A stretch of DNA of 11,609 nt from Burkholderiales bacterium (GTDB taxonomy: Bacteria; Pseudomonadota; Gammaproteobacteria; Burkholderiales; Burkholderiaceae_C), in contig CANHOE010000048.1 in assembly GCA_947462175.1 (NCBI GenBank), forward strand, positions 1 to 11,609, read 5' to 3'. The position numbers and the translations under genes are program-made. Positions 1-10,779 of this stretch are shown here, piece after piece (the first letter of the stretch is position 1; each line of letters opens with the position of its first letter). The notes beneath the pieces are model-generated. The model was given only the letters and a program-made list of their open reading frames with translations, made no database searches and had not been told where the DNA came from.

Positions 1-2118
1 GGTGGCAGCCATGTTGCCGTGCCCTCGGTCGTCTCGCTGGGCTGGTACCACGGCGTTGATGACGATGCCACCCCCTCCGCCGGCCAGCGCCAGCTGCGCG
101 CTGGCCAGCGGGGGTCCTTCGCCGTGCGCTTGCGCCAGCCGCATGGGTTGGCCAACCCGCACGGTTTCGATCAGGAGCTGCGCTGGTTCGAGGAGGGCGT
201 GCGTGCCACCGGCTCCGTGAGGGATGCGCCGGCGCCACGCCTGATCGATCCGGCGGCTGCACACCCGGTCGAGCGGCTGCGACAACGCATGCGTGATGCG
301 ATCGACGCCGCGGTTCCCGAGCCCCGCGCAGCCGGTGTGTTGACGGCACTGGCAGTCGGCGACCAGTCGGCCATCGAGCGCGAGGACTGGGAGCTGTTCC
401 GTCGCAGTGGCGTGGCGCATCTGGTGTCGGTCAGCGGTGTCCACATCACGATGTTCGCGTGGCTGACTGGGTTGGCCATCGGGGTCGCATGGCGGCGAAG
501 CGTGCGTGCGATGGCCTGGATGCCTGCGCCATCCGCAGCGCTCTGGGGCGGGTTGATCGTGGCGCTGGCTTATGCGGTGTTTTCGGGTTGGGGCGTGCCG
601 GCCCAACGCACCGTGTGGATGCTGGCTGCCGTCACGCTGTTGCGCAGTGCCGGATTGCGATGGCCCTGGCCGCTGGTGCTGCTGACGGCAGCGTCGGTGG
701 TGACGGTGATCGATCCGTGGGCCCTGTTGCAACCCGGCTTCTGGCTGTCGTTCGCCGCGGTCGGGCTGCTGATGGCGTCGGGCGATGCGAGCGTGATGTC
801 ACCCACGATGGCGTCGCGCGATCCGCAGGACTCAGCAGCGATGCCGCTTCCTTTTTGGCGGCAAGCCCTCGGCAGCTTGCGCGTGGCAGTCACCGGCGGC
901 GTGCGCACCCAGGTTGTCGCCACGGTCGGTCTCGCGCCGCTGACGCTGTTGTTCTTCCAGCAGGTGTCGTTGGTCGGCTTTGCGGCGAATCTGGTTGCGA
1001 TCCCGCTGATCACGCTGGTGATCACGCCGCTGGCGCTGCTGGGTTGCATCGCTCCGATCCTGTGGTCGATCGCTGCATCGACCGTGACGATGCTCACCGC
1101 GTGGCTGGGCTGGCTGGCCGAGGGGCCCGGCGTGCTCTGGTCGGTCGGTGCGGCCCCTTGGTGGGCGCAGGCGGCGGGCTTGTTCGGTGCCGCGCTGCTG
1201 GTGATGCCGTTGCCATGGCGTTTGCGCTTGCTGGCCGTGCCGCTGGTGTGGTCGATGTTGCTGCCGCCGCGCGACCTGCCTCCGGTCGGCCAGTTCGATC
1301 TGGTGGCTGTCGACGTGGGGCAGGGCACTGCTGTGCTGGTTCGCACCCGGCACCACCTGCTGGTCTACGACAGTGGCCCGCAGTACGCGCCCGAGGTCGA
1401 CGCCGGGCAGCGCGTGTTGCTGCCACTGTTGCGTGCGCGGGGCGAGCACCGCATCGACACGCTGATGCTGAGCCACCGCGATACCGATCACGTCGGCGGG
1501 GCGTCCACGCTGCTGCACAACCTGCCGATCGCCGAGCTCACCAGCTCGATCGAGGACGCACATCCCTTGCGTCTTCAGGCGCGGCAGCAGGGCGTCCCGT
1601 CGCGCCGATGTGAAGCCGGGCAACGCTGGGATTGGGATGGCGTTAACTTCGAGGTGCTGCATCCCGCGGCGGGCGACTACACGCTGGCGCTTCGGTCCAA
1701 CGCCATGTCGTGCGTGTTGCGAGTGCAGGGCGCATCGGCAGGCGATGGCAGTGTGCTGCTGACAGGCGACATCGAGCGCGAGCAGGAAATCCGCTTGCTG
1801 AGGGAGCGCCCTGACGCTCTGCGAAGCACCGTGCTGATCGTGCCGCACCACGGCAGCAAGACGTCGTCGACAGCGGCGTTCCTCGACGCGGTCGCGCCGC
1901 GGGCGGCGGTGTTTCAGGCCGGGCATCTGAACCGCTACGGCCATCCGGCCGACGAAGTGCTGGCGCGCTACCGTGAGCGTGGCATGGCCCGAATCGACAG
2001 CCCGTCCTGTGGCGCGTGGACCTGGCGAAGCGGCTCTGGCACTGGCCTGGCGCAGGCAGTCTGCCAGCGCGTCGGGGCACGTCGTTACTGGCATTGGCAG
2101 CCAAATCCGCGGCCGTGA
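1..2118 (+). CDS. comEC: DNA internalization competence protein ComEC/Rec2, 5'-truncated by the window edge
   Basis: Inner-membrane channel protein that carries single-stranded DNA into the cytoplasm during natural transformation. Reading frame 1 is open from base 1 and gives 705 residues. The homologous N-terminal segment (PHGLANPHGFD, codons 48-58) is already in progress, so the ATG at 19 is internal and the true start lies upstream. Family length suggests roughly 80-150 residues are missing. The competence domain begins with VSVSGVHIT (codons 142-150) and continues through several hydrophobic segments up to about codon 420. A metallo-beta-lactamase-like domain follows: VDVGQG (437-442), SHRDTDHVGG (491-500), LLTGD (586-590), PHHGS (615-619) and GHLNRYGHP (641-649). 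The first His of the usual HxHxDH is Ser here, as is normal for ComEC. No frameshift is seen. It shares strand but no obvious function with the downstream cluster. Confidence 0.96.
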   Translation, partial: GGSHVAVPSVVSLGWYHGVDDDATPSAGQRQLRAGQRGSFAVRLRQPHGLANPHGFDQELRWFEEGVRATGSVRDAPAPRLIDPAAAHPVERLRQRMRDAIDAAVPEPRAAGVLTALAVGDQSAIEREDWELFRRSGVAHLVSVSGVHITMFAWLTGLAIGVAWRRSVRAMAWMPAPSAALWGGLIVALAYAVFSGWGVPAQRTVWMLAAVTLLRSAGLRWPWPLVLLTAASVVTVIDPWALLQPGFWLSFAAVGLLMASGDASVMSPTMASRDPQDSAAMPLPFWRQALGSLRVAVTGGVRTQVVATVGLAPLTLLFFQQVSLVGFAANLVAIPLITLVITPLALLGCIAPILWSIAASTVTMLTAWLGWLAEGPGVLWSVGAAPWWAQAAGLFGAALLVMPLPWRLRLLAVPLVWSMLLPPRDLPPVGQFDLVAVDVGQGTAVLVRTRHHLLVYDSGPQYAPEVDAGQRVLLPLLRARGEHRIDTLMLSHRDTDHVGGASTLLHNLPIAELTSSIEDAHPLRLQARQQGVPSRRCEAGQRWDWDGVNFEVLHPAAGDYTLALRSNAMSCVLRVQGASAGDGSVLLTGDIEREQEIRLLRERPDALRSTVLIVPHHGSKTSSTAAFLDAVAPRAAVFQAGHLNRYGHPADEVLARYRERGMARIDSPSCGAWTWRSGSGTGLAQAVCQRVGARRYWHWQPNPRP

Positions 2119-2140
2119 CGCGCTCTGCGTGCATGATCGG

Positions 2141-2188
2141 ACGGTTCGCCGGTGACCGTGTGCTGCGCTGACGCCCTGTTTTGGGGCG
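2141..2188 (+). other. Two small inverted repeats in the comEC/ATP-grasp gap, weak terminator candidate
   Basis: The 115-base gap 2119-2233 contains two short potential hairpins. ACGGT at 2141-2145 pairs with ACCGT at 2155-2159. CGCCC at 2172-2176 pairs with GGGCG at 2184-2188 around a T-rich loop. Each stem is only 5 bp, and neither is followed directly by a run of T (an ATTTT lies at 2201-2205). They could weakly end comEC transcription, or be chance pairing in GC-rich DNA. I see no convincing sigma-70 promoter in the gap, so whether the downstream cluster has its own promoter here is open. Confidence 0.22.
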
Positions 2189-2220
2189 CCAATGGCCTGA
2201 ATTTTGCTTCCCTGGGCCTG

Positions 2221-2225
2221 AGGAG
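2221..2225 (+). promoter_or_regulatory. Shine-Dalgarno site that decides the start of the first ATP-grasp gene
   Basis: AGGAG at 2221-2225 lies 8 bases before the ATG at 2234. The nearby candidates GTG 2225 and ATG 2228 overlap it or sit only 2 bases away, which is too close. This favours ATG 2234, three codons inside the longest open frame. Confidence 0.7.
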
Positions 2226-2233
2226 TGATGCCG

Positions 2234-3670
2234 ATGAGATCGAGTTTTGACGAGATGCAGGCCACCAGCACCCAGGTGCGGGAGCACTACCGCGGCTACG
2301 AACAGTGGCTGGCGCAACAACCCGGCGACGTGATGAAGTCGCGCCGCGAAGAAGCGGAGATGATTTTTCGCCGCGTCGGCATCACCTTCGCGGTGTACGG
2401 CGCGAAAGACGAGGACGGTTCAGGCACGGAGCGCCTGATCCCCTTCGACCTGATCCCAAGGGTCATTCCGGCCCACGAGTGGGTCGAGATGGAGAGGGGG
2501 CTGCGACAGCGGGTGGTGGCGCTCAACCGTTTCATCCATGACGTCTACCACGGCCAGGAGATCATCAAGGCGGGCATCGTTCCCGGCGACCAGATCTTCA
2601 AGAACGCCCAGTTCCGGCCCGAGATGATGGGCGTCGATGTGCCGTGCGGTGTCTATTCGCACATCGCCGGCATCGACATCGTGCGCGCCGGCAATGCCGA
2701 TGGCAGTGGCAGCTACTACGTGCTCGAGGACAACCTGCGCGTACCCAGCGGCGTGAGCTACATGCTCGAGAACCGCAAGATGATGATGCGGCTGTTCCCC
2801 GAGCTGTTCAGCCAGCATCGTGTGGAGCCGGTGGCGCATTACCCCGACATGCTCCTCGAGACGCTGCGCGCAGTGGCGCCGGCATCGGTCAATGAGCCGA
2901 CCGTGGTCGTGCTCACCCCAGGCATGTACAACAGCGCCTACTTCGAGCACGCCTTCCTGGCGCAGCAGATGGGCATCGAACTGGTCGAAGGGCAGGACCT
3001 GTTCGTCAAGGACAACTTCGTCTACATGCGGACCACGCAAGGCCCGAAGCGGGTCGACGTGATCTACCGCCGGCTCGACGACGACTTCCTCGACCCGACG
3101 GTGTTTCGCCCCGATTCGACACTGGGCTGTGCCGGTCTGATCGGTGCCTACCGCGCCGGCAACGTGACGCTGTCGAACGCGGTTGGCACTGGGGTGGCCG
3201 ATGACAAGTCGATCTACCCCTATGTGCCGAAGATGATCGAGTTCTACCTCGGCGAAAAGCCGATCCTGAACAACGTCCCTACCTACCTGTGCCGCGAGCC
3301 AGGCGACCTGAAATACGTGCTCGATCACCTGCCCGAACTGGTCGTCAAGGAGGTGCACGGCGCGGGTGGTTACGGCATGCTGGTCGGGCCGGCTTCCACC
3401 AAAGCCGAGATCGCCGAGTTTCGCGCCGTGCTCGAAGCCAATCCCGCGGGCTACATCGCGCAGCCGACGCTGGCCCTCTCGACATGCCCGACCTTTGTCG
3501 AGTCCGGCATCGCGCCGCGTCACATCGATCTGCGGCCCTTCGTGCTCAGCGGCAAGACAGTGCAGATGGTGCCGGGCGGTCTGACCCGGGTGGCATTGAA
3601 GGAAGGCTCGCTCGTCGTCAATTCGTCCCAGGGTGGTGGCACCAAGGACACCTGGGTACTTGAAGCCTGA
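2234..3670 (+). CDS. Circularly permuted ATP-grasp protein (DUF404/DUF407 family), stand-alone
   Basis: Predicted ATP-dependent ligase of 478 residues that would join a carboxylate to an amine through an acyl-phosphate; its substrate is unknown. The start at ATG 2234 is chosen from the Shine-Dalgarno spacing. Motifs seen: an N-terminal segment with EEAEMIFRRVGITF, the acidic metal-binding-like motif YVLEDNLRVPSG (residues 162-173) followed by LENR (178-181), VVLTPGMYNSAYFEHAFL, IYRRLDDDFLDP, then a Lys and glycine-rich nucleotide loop K372 with GAGGYG (376-381), and the C-terminal PGGLTRVA and KDTWVL. With these motifs intact it looks catalytically competent. No signal peptide or membrane segment is seen, so it is probably cytoplasmic. 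It ends 13 bases before the alpha-E gene, which fits co-translation. A paralogue forms the N-terminal half of the gene at 8284. The family call is firm; the reaction is inferred from family predictions. Confidence 0.93.
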   Translation: MRSSFDEMQATSTQVREHYRGYEQWLAQQPGDVMKSRREEAEMIFRRVGITFAVYGAKDEDGSGTERLIPFDLIPRVIPAHEWVEMERGLRQRVVALNRFIHDVYHGQEIIKAGIVPGDQIFKNAQFRPEMMGVDVPCGVYSHIAGIDIVRAGNADGSGSYYVLEDNLRVPSGVSYMLENRKMMMRLFPELFSQHRVEPVAHYPDMLLETLRAVAPASVNEPTVVVLTPGMYNSAYFEHAFLAQQMGIELVEGQDLFVKDNFVYMRTTQGPKRVDVIYRRLDDDFLDPTVFRPDSTLGCAGLIGAYRAGNVTLSNAVGTGVADDKSIYPYVPKMIEFYLGEKPILNNVPTYLCREPGDLKYVLDHLPELVVKEVHGAGGYGMLVGPASTKAEIAEFRAVLEANPAGYIAQPTLALSTCPTFVESGIAPRHIDLRPFVLSGKTVQMVPGGLTRVALKEGSLVVNSSQGGGTKDTWVLEA

Positions 3671-3676
3671 GGGAGG
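3671..3676 (+). promoter_or_regulatory. Shine-Dalgarno site of the alpha-E gene
   Basis: GGGAGG at 3671-3676 is placed 7 bases before ATG 3684, immediately after the stop of the upstream gene. It settles the start, because the open frame extends 17 codons further upstream into the ATP-grasp gene. Confidence 0.75.
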
Positions 3677-3683
3677 CCTGAAC

Positions 3684-4691
3684 ATGCTTTCAAGAACCGC
3701 CGATCACCTCTTCTGGATGGCTCGCTACATGGAGCGGGCCGAGAACACTGCGCGCATGCTCGATGTCAATTACCAGACCTCGTTGCTGCCGCAATCTGCC
3801 GCCGCCGCCGAGCAGGGCTGGAAAGGCCTGCTCAGCATCTCTGAACTGAGCGGCGACTTCGCATCGCGCTACGGCGCCGTGACCGCCCGCAGCGTCATGG
3901 AGTACATGGTCAGTGACCCCGAGAACGGCTCGAGCATCCGCAACTGCCTGATGGCGGCTCGCGAGAACGCCCGCGCCGTGCGCGGCACGCTGACCACCGA
4001 GGTCTGGGAAACGCAGAACCAGACCTGGCTGGAGTTCCAGCGCATGGTCAGCAGCGGTGCGTTCCTGAAGGATCCGGGGACCGCCTTCGAATGGGTCAAG
4101 TTCCGCTCGCACCTGTCACGCGGCGTGACGGTGGGCACGATGCTGCAGGACGACGCCTTTCACTTTCTGCGCATCGGCAGCTTCCTGGAGCGTGCCGACA
4201 ACACCGCGCGATTGCTCGATGTGAAGTTCCATGCGGTTGGCAGCGAGTTCTTCGGTGGCGTGGACGGCATCACAGCGTCGCAGGGCCAGTCTCAGGGCGA
4301 CACACCGAGCGGCGGACGCGATGTGGAATACGACTTCTATCACTGGTCGGCGATCCTGCGTTCAGTGTCGGGATTCGAGGTCTACCGCAAGGTCTACCGC
4401 AATGTGATCCGGCCCGAGAAAGTCGCTGAGTTGCTGATCCTGCGCCCTGACATGCCGCGCTCGCTGGCCGCCTGCACACAGGAGGTGTTGTCGAACCTGA
4501 CGATGATCGCCAACGAGCAGTCCAGCGAAACACTGCGCCGCGCCGGCCGCTTGCGAGCCGACCTGCAGTACGGTCGCATCGACGAGATCCTGGCCACCGG
4601 CCTGCATGCGTATCTGACGCAGTTCCTCGAGCGCGTGGGCACGCTCGGCGTGGGCATCAGCCGCGACTTCCTGGTGCCGGTGCAGTCCTGA
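3684..4691 (+). CDS. Alpha-E domain protein (DUF403 family)
   Basis: All-helical protein of 335 residues. The alpha-E family is named for its helical fold and conserved glutamates and is almost always found beside, or fused to, circularly permuted ATP-grasp proteins. Its biochemical role is not established; it has been proposed to work with the ligase. The protein opens directly with the signature MLSRTADHLFWMARYMERAE (E17, R18, E20), which supports ATG 3684. A second, internally similar signature, FLERADNTARLLD, lies at residues 167-179 (E169, R170, D172), so the domain looks like an internal repeat of helical hairpins. A glycine/serine-rich loop (about residues 199-212) separates it from the C-terminal helices. 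No transmembrane segment or signal peptide is seen. It is tightly spaced behind the ATP-grasp gene and matches the C-terminal half of the fusion at 8284. Confidence 0.93.
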   Translation: MLSRTADHLFWMARYMERAENTARMLDVNYQTSLLPQSAAAAEQGWKGLLSISELSGDFASRYGAVTARSVMEYMVSDPENGSSIRNCLMAARENARAVRGTLTTEVWETQNQTWLEFQRMVSSGAFLKDPGTAFEWVKFRSHLSRGVTVGTMLQDDAFHFLRIGSFLERADNTARLLDVKFHAVGSEFFGGVDGITASQGQSQGDTPSGGRDVEYDFYHWSAILRSVSGFEVYRKVYRNVIRPEKVAELLILRPDMPRSLAACTQEVLSNLTMIANEQSSETLRRAGRLRADLQYGRIDEILATGLHAYLTQFLERVGTLGVGISRDFLVPVQS

Positions 4692-4697
4692 GTATTC

Positions 4698-4722
4698 GAG
4701 CCGTTTTCCTGGGTAACGGCTC
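4698..4722 (+). other. Perfect 8-bp hairpin after the alpha-E gene
   Basis: GAGCCGTT at 4698-4705 pairs perfectly with AACGGCTC at 4715-4722 across a 9-base loop, starting 6 bases after the alpha-E stop codon. No T-tract follows directly, so a classic intrinsic terminator is unlikely. It may be a partial terminator, an mRNA-stabilising hairpin or a processing site in the 93-base gap before the transglutaminase-DUF2126 gene. The rest of the gap shows no clear promoter. Confidence 0.45.
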
Positions 4723-4774
4723 TCCTTCATCTTGCTGACGCGTTTTTCCGGCACACCGCGCTCGTGCCCTCCCT

Positions 4775-4778
4775 GGAG
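4775..4778 (+). promoter_or_regulatory. Shine-Dalgarno site of the transglutaminase-DUF2126 gene
   Basis: GGAG at 4775-4778 lies 6 bases before ATG 4785. The protein matches the family's N-terminal transglutaminase domain from its first residues, which agrees with this start. Confidence 0.65.
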
Positions 4779-4784
4779 TCCTGA

Positions 4785-8219
<3,435 letters not shown>

Positions 8220-8222
<3 letters not shown>

Positions 8223-8263
8223 CCGATCCGAGGTCGCGGCGTTTCACGTACGACAATCGGTCA
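8220..8263 (+). other. Inverted repeat spanning the DUF2126 stop codon
   Basis: TGACCGAT at 8220-8227, which begins with the TGA stop of the upstream gene, pairs perfectly with ATCGGTCA at 8256-8263. Inside it GTCG (8233-8236) can pair with CGAC (8251-8254), extending an imperfect hairpin. The right arm ends one base before the ATG of a five-codon minicistron. A TTTT follows at 8275-8278, about 12 bases after the stem, too far for a standard terminator. A role in message stability or in controlling the next gene is possible but unproven. Confidence 0.4.
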
Positions 8264-8264
8264 C

Positions 8265-8282
8265 ATGAGCTCGGTTTTCTGA
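8265..8282 (+). other. Possible five-codon minicistron ahead of the fusion gene
   Basis: ATG at 8265 starts a reading frame of five codons (MSSVF) ending in TGA at 8280-8282, one base before the ATG of the fusion gene at 8284. It has no clear Shine-Dalgarno site of its own, so it may be chance. Its position would allow terminating ribosomes to restart on the fusion gene, which itself has no good ribosome-binding site. Confidence 0.2.
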
Positions 8283-8283
8283 C

Positions 8284-10779
8284 ATGTTGAGTCGCCTGCT
8301 GTCCGGCTACACCTCGGTCGAAGGCCGCTACGACGAGTTGCTGTCGGCGCCGGGGTCGCCGCGCCCGCATTGGGATGCTTTTCTGCGTTCGCTGGCGGGG
8401 CGCGAGGGGCCCGAGGTCAGTGAAACCCTCTCGCTGATGGCGCGCGAGATCCGCGAGAACGGCATCACCTACAACGTCTACGCCGACCCCAAAGGCGCTG
8501 ACCGGCCTTGGGAGGTCGATCCGCTGCCGCTGCTGCTGTCGGCCGCCGAATGGGATGAAATCTCGGCCGGCATCGCACAGCGCGCCGACCTGCTGAACCG
8601 CGTGCTGGGCGATATCTACGGCCCGCAGGAACTGCTGCGTTCGGGCGCGATACCGCCGTCGATCATCTTCGGCCACAGTGGTTACCTGCATCAGGTGCAG
8701 GGCATCCGCCCGGCCGGTGGCGTGCACCTGTTCAACTACGCCGCCGACTTGGCTCGCTCGCCCGACGGCCACTGGTGGGTGGTGAACGACCGCACGCAGG
8801 CGCCGTCCGGTGCTGGCTATGCGCTTGAGAACCGTCTGGTGGTGTCTCGCGTGTTCCCGCAGATGTTCAAGGAACTGCATGTGCAGCACCTGGCGGCTTT
8901 CTTCGAGGCGCTGCGCCAATCGATGATGCGCTGGGCCCCGAAGGATCACACCGATCGGGTGTTCGAGCGCGCCAATCCGCTGGTGGTGCTGCTGACGCCA
9001 GGGCCCTACAACGAAACCTATTTCGAGCATGCGCTGCTGGCGCGCTACCTGGGCTTTCCGCTGGTCGAAGGCAGCGACCTGACGGTGCGCGACGGCTGTG
9101 TCTGGATGAAGACCGTCGAGGGCTTGAAGCGCGTCAGCGGCATCCTGCGGCGTCAGGACGACGACTACTGCGATCCCCTCGAACTGCGCTCCGACTCTGC
9201 GCTCGGCATTCCTGGCCTGACCGATTGCGCGCGGCGGGGCACGGTGCTGCTGGCCAACGCGCTGGGGTCGGGCGTGCTCGAATCCGGCGCACTGCTGGGC
9301 TACCTTCCCAAGCTCAGCGAGCGCCTGCTCGGCGAGCCCTTGCGATTGCCTTCAGTGGCGACCTGGTGGCTGGGCGAACCGGCTGCACTCGACGACGCCT
9401 GGCGGCGGCTCGACAAGCTGATCATCAAGCCGCTGGAGCGCTCGGTGCGGGAGCCGGCGCTGTTTGGCGCCGATCTGTCGACAGCTGAGCGCGCTGCCTT
9501 GCGCGAGCGCGTGGCAGCACGCCCCCAGCGGTATGTGGCTCAGGAGTGGGTGCATTTGTCGCAGGCGCCTGTCCTCGAGGCCGGCAGTGAGCCGGGCCGT
9601 GGCGAGCAGATGAGCTCGCGCACTGTGGGACTGCGAGTGTTTGCAGTCGCAACGCCGAATGGCTACCACGTGTTGCCTGGCGGCCTGACCCGGGTGGCTG
9701 GTGATGACCACTCACGGGTCATCGCCATGCAACGAGGCGGCCGCTCCAAGGACACTTGGGTGCTCTCCGATGCGCCGATCAATGCCTCGTTCTCGCTGCT
9801 GAGCCGCACCGTCAAGCCGGAAGACCTGGTTGCTTCGCGCGCCAACGTGCCTTCGCGTGCGGCCGAAAATCTGTTCTGGTTCGGCCGCTACGGCGAGCGC
9901 TGCGATGCTGCCGCCCGCTTGCTTCGCGTCGCCATCTCCGATGTGCTCGACGAGTCGCGCGAGCCCAACGACGGCGTGCCGCCAACGTTGATCCTCGCGC
10001 AGCGCTTCGGCCTGATCGATTCCACCGAGCAGCCGAGTACCGACCTGCTGCGCGCCGCGACCCACCCCGACGAAGGCCTGAGTGACCGGCTCAAGCAGCT
10101 GTCACGCGTGGCTTTCAACCTGCGCGACCGGATGTCGGCCGACCACTGGCGCTCGCTGAACCAGCTGATTGCCGATCCGGTTTTTCAGCGAGGCTTGTCG
10201 TCGACCAGCCTGGGTCTGCCGCTGGCGATGTCCTGGCTTGACCGCGCCGTGACCTCGATGACGACGTTGTCGGGCTTCGTGCTCGACGGCATGACGCGCG
10301 GCGTGGGCTGGCGATTCCTGTCGATCGGCCGGCGGCTGGAGCGCTTGTCGACGCTGTGCCAGGTGCTGCAGGTCGCCACCAGCGACGGGCGTTCGCACGG
10401 ACTGGATTGGTTGCTCGAATACACCGACTCCACCGTCACCTACCGCTCGCGCTATTTGGTCGCGCCCGAGTGGTTGCCTGTGCTGGACCTGCTGCTGCGC
10501 GACGAGGTGAACCCGCGCTCGGTCGCCTTTCAAGTCAAGGGGCTGGCCGAGTACATCGCCAAGCTGGAGCTGAGCCATGGCCGATTCGCCAGTGACGTGC
10601 TGGCGCCGGCGCACCATGCGCTGCGCAATGTGTCCAGCGTCGACCTGCACCCGGAAAGCGAAGCACTGGCCGATGTCCTTGCTCAATTGCAGCGTGCGGC
10701 GCATGCGGTGTCTGATGAGCTCACGCTGAAGTTCTTTTCGCACGCCGCTTCGCGCAGCGTGTTGTCGCTGGTGGCCTGA
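8284..10779 (+). CDS. Circularly permuted ATP-grasp / alpha-E fusion protein
   Basis: An 831-residue protein joining the two activities encoded separately at 2234 and 3684. The ATP-grasp half is about residues 1-494, ending in PGGLTRVA (465-472) and KDTWVL (489-494), the same ending as the stand-alone paralogue. The alpha-E half starts at about residue 522 with VPSRAAENLFWFGRYGER and runs to the C-terminus, with a second signature, GRRLERLSTL. The ATP-grasp half differs at the catalytic motifs: the paralogue's LEDN becomes VNDRTQAPSG (167-176), and the GAGGYG loop is replaced by KPLERSVREPALFGAD, a form I recall as typical of this subfamily. It may therefore use ATP differently or act as a partner subunit. 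ATG 8284 is the first possible start, since a stop in this frame lies at 8266; no good Shine-Dalgarno is visible. Its stop overlaps the next start by one base. Confidence 0.92.
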   Translation: MLSRLLSGYTSVEGRYDELLSAPGSPRPHWDAFLRSLAGREGPEVSETLSLMAREIRENGITYNVYADPKGADRPWEVDPLPLLLSAAEWDEISAGIAQRADLLNRVLGDIYGPQELLRSGAIPPSIIFGHSGYLHQVQGIRPAGGVHLFNYAADLARSPDGHWWVVNDRTQAPSGAGYALENRLVVSRVFPQMFKELHVQHLAAFFEALRQSMMRWAPKDHTDRVFERANPLVVLLTPGPYNETYFEHALLARYLGFPLVEGSDLTVRDGCVWMKTVEGLKRVSGILRRQDDDYCDPLELRSDSALGIPGLTDCARRGTVLLANALGSGVLESGALLGYLPKLSERLLGEPLRLPSVATWWLGEPAALDDAWRRLDKLIIKPLERSVREPALFGADLSTAERAALRERVAARPQRYVAQEWVHLSQAPVLEAGSEPGRGEQMSSRTVGLRVFAVATPNGYHVLPGGLTRVAGDDHSRVIAMQRGGRSKDTWVLSDAPINASFSLLSRTVKPEDLVASRANVPSRAAENLFWFGRYGERCDAAARLLRVAISDVLDESREPNDGVPPTLILAQRFGLIDSTEQPSTDLLRAATHPDEGLSDRLKQLSRVAFNLRDRMSADHWRSLNQLIADPVFQRGLSSTSLGLPLAMSWLDRAVTSMTTLSGFVLDGMTRGVGWRFLSIGRRLERLSTLCQVLQVATSDGRSHGLDWLLEYTDSTVTYRSRYLVAPEWLPVLDLLLRDEVNPRSVAFQVKGLAEYIAKLELSHGRFASDVLAPAHHALRNVSSVDLHPESEALADVLAQLQRAAHAVSDELTLKFFSHAASRSVLSLVA

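Noticed and set aside
19..21. ATG at 19 as the start of comEC
   Set aside because: Family-typical sequence continues in frame from base 1 and the upstream membrane segments are missing, so this Met is internal.
2225..2230. GTG 2225 or ATG 2228 as start of the first ATP-grasp gene
   Set aside because: Both overlap or nearly touch the AGGAG ribosome-binding site; ATG 2234 has normal spacing.
2119..2233. Promoter for the cluster in the gap after comEC
   Set aside because: I could not find a paired -35/-10 with reasonable spacing, so none is annotated, although one may exist.
832..2271. Minus-strand open frame of 479 codons opposite comEC
   Set aside because: It lies antisense to a clear comEC frame, has a low-complexity Arg/Gln/His-rich translation and no recognisable motif; long antisense frames are common in GC-rich genes.
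2420..3685. Minus-strand open frame of 421 codons opposite the first ATP-grasp gene
   Set aside because: It mirrors the third-position GC bias of the real gene; the translation is rich in His, Val and Asp with no family signature.
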